A stretch of DNA of 64,000 nucleotides from Mycobacterium colombiense (lineage in GTDB: Bacteria > Actinomycetota > Actinomycetes > Mycobacteriales > Mycobacteriaceae), in contig NZ_MBEI01000058.1 in the NCBI RefSeq assembly GCF_001953985.1, forward strand, positions 124,001-188,000. The letters run 5' to 3'. Numbering within the stretch: position 1 is the stretch's first letter; each line of letters starts with the position of its first letter. The position numbers were made by a program, and so were the translations under genes. Below are positions 60,036 to 64,000 of this stretch, in pieces. The notes beneath the pieces were generated by a model that was not told the origin of the DNA, made no database searches, and saw nothing but the letters and a program-made list of their open reading frames with translations.

Positions 60036-61395
60036 CTCATCGACCGGGACGCGTCCCGGTCGAGCCGGCGCGTTGCGCCGGAGCAAGGTCGCTGAGGAGG
60101 AATCGACACCCCAGGCCACGCTGCGGCGCACCACGCTGCCGGGCGGCTTGCGGGTGGTCACCGAGTACCTGCCCGCGGTGCGGTCCGCCTCGGTTGGGGT
60201 CTGGGTCGGGGTCGGCTCGCGCGACGAGGGTGCCACCGTGGCCGGCGCCGCGCACTTCCTCGAGCATCTGCTGTTCAAGTCGACCCCCAGCCGCACGGCG
60301 GTGGACATCGCGCAGGCGATGGACGCCGTCGGGGGAGAGCTGAACGCGTTCACCGCGAAGGAGCACACCTGCTACTACGCGCACGTGCTGGACAGCGATC
60401 TGGCGCTGGCCGTAGACCTGGTCGCCGACGTGGTGCTCAACGGGTGCTGCGCGGCCAGCGACGTCGAGCTGGAACGCGACGTGGTCCTCGAAGAGATCGC
60501 GATGCGCGATGACGACCCCGAGGACGCGCTTGGCGACATGTTCCTGAGCGCGCTCTTCGGTGACCACCCGGTGGGCCGCCCGGTCATCGGCACCGCGCGG
60601 TCGGTGACGTCGATGACGCGCAACCAGCTGCACTCGTTTCACGTCCGGCGCTACACGCCGGAGCGGATGGTGGTGGCGGTGGCCGGCAACGTCGACCACG
60701 ACGAGGTGGTCGCGTTGGTGCGCGAGCACTTCGGGCCGCATCTGATCCGCGGCCGCGAACCGATCGCGCCGCGCAAGGGCGCCGGGCGGGTCAGCGGCCG
60801 GCCCGGTCTGCTGCTGGGCACCCGGGACGCCGAGCAGGCGCACGTGTCATTGGGTGTCCGCACGCCCGGGCGCGGCTGGGAGCATCGCTGGGCGCTGTCG
60901 GTGCTCAACACCGCGCTGGGCGGCGGCCTGAGCTCCCGGTTGTTCCAGCAGGTTCGGGAACTGCGCGGGCTGGCCTACTCCGTGTACTCGACGGTGGACG
61001 TCTTCGCCGACAGCGGCGCGCTGTCGGTGTATGCCGCCTGCCAGCCCGAACGCTTCGCCGAGGTGATGGCGGTGACCAGCGACGTGCTCGAATCGGTGGC
61101 GCGCGACGGCATCACCGAGTCGGAATGCCGCATCGCCAAGGGATCGTTGCGCGGCGGTCTGGTGCTCGGGCTGGAGGATTCCAGCTCGCGGATGAGCCGG
61201 CTGGGCCGCAGCGAGCTCAACTACGGCATGCATCGCAGCATCGAGCACACCCTGCAGCAGATCGACGAGGTGACCGTCGACGAGGTCAACGCGGTGGCGC
61301 ACCGGCTGCTCGGGCAGCGGTACGGCGCCGCGGTTCTGGGCCCCTACGCCGCCAAACGGTCACTGCCCCAACAACTTCGGGCGATGGTAAATTAG
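60013..61395 (+). CDS. pepR: M16-family zinc metallopeptidase PepR
   Basis: 460 aa from ATG 60013 (MPRRRAADS), overlapping gpsI by 23 nt; the M. tuberculosis protein also begins MPRRS. M16 signature GAAHFLEHLLFKSTP with the inverted zinc motif HFLEH, then the downstream Glu in NAFTAKEHTCYYAHVL and ELERDVVLEEIAMRDDDP. It resembles mitochondrial processing peptidase beta subunits. A cytosolic protease of unknown substrate; always next to gpsI in mycobacteria as far as I recall. Confidence 0.94.
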   Translation: MPRRRAADSSTGTRPGRAGALRRSKVAEEESTPQATLRRTTLPGGLRVVTEYLPAVRSASVGVWVGVGSRDEGATVAGAAHFLEHLLFKSTPSRTAVDIAQAMDAVGGELNAFTAKEHTCYYAHVLDSDLALAVDLVADVVLNGCCAASDVELERDVVLEEIAMRDDDPEDALGDMFLSALFGDHPVGRPVIGTARSVTSMTRNQLHSFHVRRYTPERMVVAVAGNVDHDEVVALVREHFGPHLIRGREPIAPRKGAGRVSGRPGLLLGTRDAEQAHVSLGVRTPGRGWEHRWALSVLNTALGGGLSSRLFQQVRELRGLAYSVYSTVDVFADSGALSVYAACQPERFAEVMAVTSDVLESVARDGITESECRIAKGSLRGGLVLGLEDSSSRMSRLGRSELNYGMHRSIEHTLQQIDEVTVDEVNAVAHRLLGQRYGAAVLGPYAAKRSLPQQLRAMVN

Positions 61396-61399
61396 CCGA

Positions 61400-62440
61400 A
61401 TGGTACTGGGCCAGATGGTGCTGGGCTTTTGGGACATCCCCGTGCCCATCGTGGGTGCACCCATGGCCGGCGGGCCCGGGACTCCCGCGTTGGCCGCGGC
61501 GGTGTCCAATGCGGGTGGGCTCGGTTTCCTCCCCGGCGGACACCGCAGCGCCGAGCAGTTCGCCGAGGACATCGCCGCGGCACGCAAGGCGACCACCGGC
61601 CCGCTCGGGGTGAACTTGTTTGTGCCCCAACCCAGCGTCGCCGACTGGGTTGCCCTGCATTACTACGCGGCCGAGCTCGAAGAAATCGCCGAGCATTACC
61701 AGGTTGAGGTTGGTCACCCGCAGCACGGCGACGACGACGAGTGGGAAAAGAAGCTCGAGGTGGTGGCCGACGTCCGGCCCGAGCTGGTGTCCTTCACCTT
61801 CGGCGTGCCGCCGCCCGACGTGATCCGGCGGCTGGGCGCGCTGGGCCTTTTGGTGATGGTCACCGTCACCTCGGCCTACGAGGCCGGCATCGCCGTCGCG
61901 GCCGGCGCCGACAGCCTGGTGGTCCAGGGGCCCGCCGCCGGCGGGCACCGCGGCACCTTCGCGCCGGACATGGAACCCGCCAACGAGTCGCTGCATCAGC
62001 TCATCGACCGCATCCGCAACACTTACGACGTCCCGATCATCGCGGCCGGCGGGCTGGGCACCGCCGACGAGGTCGGGGCCGCGCTGCGCAGGGGAGCCGT
62101 GGCGGCCCAGATCGGCACCGCGCTGCTGCTGGCCGACGAGGCGGGCACCAACTCCGCGCACCGCGTCGCGCTGAAGAACCCGCTGTTCGCCACCACCGTT
62201 GTGACGCGGGCGTTCTCGGGCCGCTACGCGCGCGGCCTGGAGAACGACTTCACCCGCACGCTCGACCACGTCGCGCCGCTGGGCTACCCCGAGGTCAACC
62301 AGATGACCTCACCGATCCGGGAAGCCGCCGCCGCGATCGAGGATCCCAACGGCATGGCGCTGTGGGCCGGGACGTCGTTCAAGAACGCATGCGCCGGCCC
62401 CGCGGCCGACATCATCGCCAGCCTCGCGGCCACGGGTTAA
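61400..62440 (+). CDS. Nitronate monooxygenase/2-nitropropane dioxygenase family protein
   Basis: 346 aa from ATG 61400. FMN-binding TIM barrel: IPVPIVGAPMAGGPGTPALA at the N-terminus, VSFTFGVPPPDVIRRL, VVQGPAAGGHRGTF and IIAAGGLGTADEVGAALRRGA (FMN phosphate site), then AAQIGTALLLADEAG. Family members oxidise alkyl nitronates; some are enoyl-reductase-like. It matches Rv2781c. Its stop overlaps the stop of convergent ald by 4 nt. Confidence 0.92.
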   Translation: MVLGQMVLGFWDIPVPIVGAPMAGGPGTPALAAAVSNAGGLGFLPGGHRSAEQFAEDIAAARKATTGPLGVNLFVPQPSVADWVALHYYAAELEEIAEHYQVEVGHPQHGDDDEWEKKLEVVADVRPELVSFTFGVPPPDVIRRLGALGLLVMVTVTSAYEAGIAVAAGADSLVVQGPAAGGHRGTFAPDMEPANESLHQLIDRIRNTYDVPIIAAGGLGTADEVGAALRRGAVAAQIGTALLLADEAGTNSAHRVALKNPLFATTVVTRAFSGRYARGLENDFTRTLDHVAPLGYPEVNQMTSPIREAAAAIEDPNGMALWAGTSFKNACAGPAADIIASLAATG

Positions 62441-63552
62441 CCCAGGACCCGGGCCGGGTCGGTGAACGGCAGGCCGAGGTCGGTGGCCACCTGTTCGGAC
62501 AGCAGCCCGCCGTCGTGCGTCGAAAGGCCTTTGGCCAGAGCATGATCCGAGCTGCACGCCGCCCGCCAGCCGCGGTCGGCGAGCGCGAGCACGTACGGCA
62601 TGGTCGCGTTGGTCAGCGCCACCGTCGACGTCTTGGGCACCGCGCTGGGCATGTTCGCCACGCAGTAGAACACGGTGTCGTGCACCGCGAAGGTGGGGTC
62701 GTCATGCGTGGTGGGCCGCGAGTCCTCGAAACAACCGCCCTGGTCGATGGAGATGTCAACCAGCACGGCACCCGATTTCATCTGCGAGACAAGGGAATTC
62801 GAGATCAAATTGGGCGCCTTCGCGCCGGGCAGCAGCACCGCGCCGATCACCAGGTCGGCGCGCTTGACGGTGCCCTCCAGGTCGTAGGCCGAGGAGTAGC
62901 GGGTGCGGACCTGGCCGCCGAACTCCGCGTCGAGCAGCCGAAGCTTGTTGATGTTGACGTCGAGCACGGTGACCGAGGCCCCCATGCCGCCGGCGACCCG
63001 GGCCGCGTTGTAGCCGGCCGTCCCCGCACCCACCACCACCACGTCGGCGGGTTTGACGCCCGGCACGCCGCCCATCAACACGCCGCGCCCACCGTGGGTG
63101 CGCATCAGGTGATAGGCCCCCACCTGAGCGGACAGCCGGCCGGCGACCTCACTCATCGGGGCCAGCAGCGGCAGCGTGCCGTCGGCGTTCTGGACCGTCT
63201 CGTAGGCGATCGACGTCGTGCCGGACGCCAGCAGCGCTTCGGTGCACGCACGCGAGGCGGCCAGATGCAGGTAGGTGAACAGGATCTGGTTGCGCCGCAA
63301 CAGGTCATACTCGGCCGGCACCGGTTCTTTGACCTTGAGCAACAGGTCCGCGTCGGCCCAGACCTGGTCGCCGGTATCGGCCAGCTGGGCGCCCGCCGCC
63401 TTGAACTCCGAATCGGTGATCGACGACCCTTCCCCGGCGCCGGCCTGCACGACCACGTCATGGCCGCGGCGGGTCAGCTCGGCGACGCCGGCCGGGGTGA
63501 TGGCAACCCGGAACTCGTTGGTCTTGGTCTCGGTCGGTACGCCGACTCGCAT
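62437..63552 (-). CDS. ald: L-alanine dehydrogenase
   Basis: 371 aa from ATG 63552, with AAGGGG upstream. It converts L-alanine to pyruvate with NAD+ (and glyoxylate to glycine). Landmarks: MRVGVPTETKTNEFRVAITP, LLLKVKEPVPAEY with the catalytic Lys, FTYLHLAAS with the catalytic His, and the NAD fold VVVVGAGTAGYNAARVAGGM. The frame is intact (M. bovis is known for a frameshift). In M. tuberculosis a Lrp/AsnC regulator lies beside ald; here the divergent neighbour is an SRPBCC gene instead. Confidence 0.97.
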   Translation of the reverse strand: MRVGVPTETKTNEFRVAITPAGVAELTRRGHDVVVQAGAGEGSSITDSEFKAAGAQLADTGDQVWADADLLLKVKEPVPAEYDLLRRNQILFTYLHLAASRACTEALLASGTTSIAYETVQNADGTLPLLAPMSEVAGRLSAQVGAYHLMRTHGGRGVLMGGVPGVKPADVVVVGAGTAGYNAARVAGGMGASVTVLDVNINKLRLLDAEFGGQVRTRYSSAYDLEGTVKRADLVIGAVLLPGAKAPNLISNSLVSQMKSGAVLVDISIDQGGCFEDSRPTTHDDPTFAVHDTVFYCVANMPSAVPKTSTVALTNATMPYVLALADRGWRAACSSDHALAKGLSTHDGGLLSEQVATDLGLPFTDPARVLG

Positions 63553-63642
63553 GATCGCCCCTTGGTTGCCGGTTCGCCTTCAAGTGTGAAGAAAGTTCGC
63601 GGGGGCCGCAAAAGCTCGGTGTTTGCTGGCTATGATCGGCGG

Positions 63643-64000
63643 ATGACCGACCCGTGCGTGCAGGCCACCGTGCAGATCGACGCCCGCCCCGACGTGGTGT
63701 ACCGGCTCATCACCGACCTGCCCACGCTGGCCGAGCTGGCCGAGGAGGCGGTGGCGATGCAATGGCGCAAGGGCGACGCGGTGAGCCCGGGCGCGGTGTT
63801 CACCGGCCACAACCGGAGCGGCAGTCGGCGCTGGAGCACCAAGTGCACGGTCACCGACGCCGAACCGGGCCGCCGCTTCGCGTTCGACGTGAGCCACACC
63901 ATGATTCCGGTCGCCCGCTGGCAATATGACATCGCCGCGGCCGACGGCGGGTGCGCCGTCACCGAGAGCACCTGGGACCGCAGGCCCGGCTGGTTCCGCA
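63643..64000 (+). CDS. SRPBCC (polyketide cyclase/START-like) protein, truncated by the window end
   Basis: From ATG 63643, 119 codons are visible before the window ends. MTDPCVQATVQIDARPDVVYRLITDLPTLAELAEE followed by AEPGRRFAFDVSH and WQYDIAAADGGCAVTESTWD is the helix-grip fold of SRPBCC proteins, which bind hydrophobic ligands. The substrate is unknown. It is divergent from ald across 90 bp. Confidence 0.85.
   Translation, partial: MTDPCVQATVQIDARPDVVYRLITDLPTLAELAEEAVAMQWRKGDAVSPGAVFTGHNRSGSRRWSTKCTVTDAEPGRRFAFDVSHTMIPVARWQYDIAAADGGCAVTESTWDRRPGWFR

Noticed and set aside
60073..61395. TTG 60073 as the pepR start
   Set aside because: ATG 60013 gives MPRRRAAD, resembling the M. tuberculosis N-terminus, and a short overlap with gpsI is normal here.

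Overview
The window is chromosomal DNA from a Mycobacterium, most likely a slow-growing non-tuberculous species. It is GC-rich, carries a PPE-family gene and mycothione reductase, uses many GTG/TTG starts with 4-nt ATGA/GTGA overlaps, and follows M. tuberculosis gene order (recalled, not searched) from about Rv2860c to Rv2780, inverted. No tRNA, rRNA, CRISPR array, insertion sequence or phage gene was recognised.

Layout. (1) 1-3002: end of a glutamine synthetase gene (glnA4-like), a class I amidotransferase, aldC and an SDR dehydrogenase, all +. (2) 3026-5519: an orphan PPE gene, a small membrane protein and a PEP-mutase/isocitrate-lyase family protein, all -. (3) 5576-23823, -: a [NiFe]-hydrogenase locus of the high-affinity, oxygen-insensitive actinobacterial type (group 1h, Hhy). 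In transcription order it holds nicT, hypA, hypB, a hairpin pair, a promoter candidate, hhyS, hhyL, hhyE (NifU plus Rieske-like), a zinc-ribbon protein, two uncharacterised proteins, a 39-aa membrane protein, the maturation protease, hypC, hypF, a SIS-HypC fusion, a SIS protein, hypE, hypC, hypD, a conserved protein of the locus and an alkaline-phosphatase-superfamily protein. A divergent Fur-family regulator gene (23980) adjoins nicT. (4) 24474-26907, -: mtr and an alpha/beta hydrolase. (5) 27018-37560, +: mqo, a GNAT, a ChlI/ChlD-type chelatase, cobO, cobB, a CysG-like siroheme enzyme, efpA and proS. (6) 37567-38540, -: a DUF4439 protein and a Tat lipoprotein. (7) 38769-45148, +: the rimP-nusA-ylxR-infB-rbfA-nrnA information-processing operon. 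(8) 45173-49820: a secreted protein, echA16, DUF2277 and DUF1802 proteins, a CocE/NonD hydrolase and a DUF3558-like secreted protein. (9) 49981-55090, +: pptH-pptT-truB, ltp1 and fadE21. (10) 55104-64000: mntR/sirR (-), ribF, rpsO, gpsI, pepR, a nitronate monooxygenase (+), ald (-) and a truncated SRPBCC gene.

How it works together. NicT imports nickel; HypA and HypB deliver it. HypC, HypD, HypE and HypF build the Fe(CN)2CO group, and the protease trims the HhyL tail after Ni insertion. HhyS/HhyL oxidise H2 and HhyE probably relays electrons. The most unusual parts are two degenerate SIS-domain proteins in the maturation operon (one fused to a HypC-like domain), an all-Cys Rieske-like site in HhyE, Asp for Cys at the proximal Fe-S cluster of HhyS, a 39-aa membrane protein, and a strong hairpin covering the hhyS stop codon. 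The remaining regions are housekeeping genes in near-standard mycobacterial order, with a few lineage-specific gaps.
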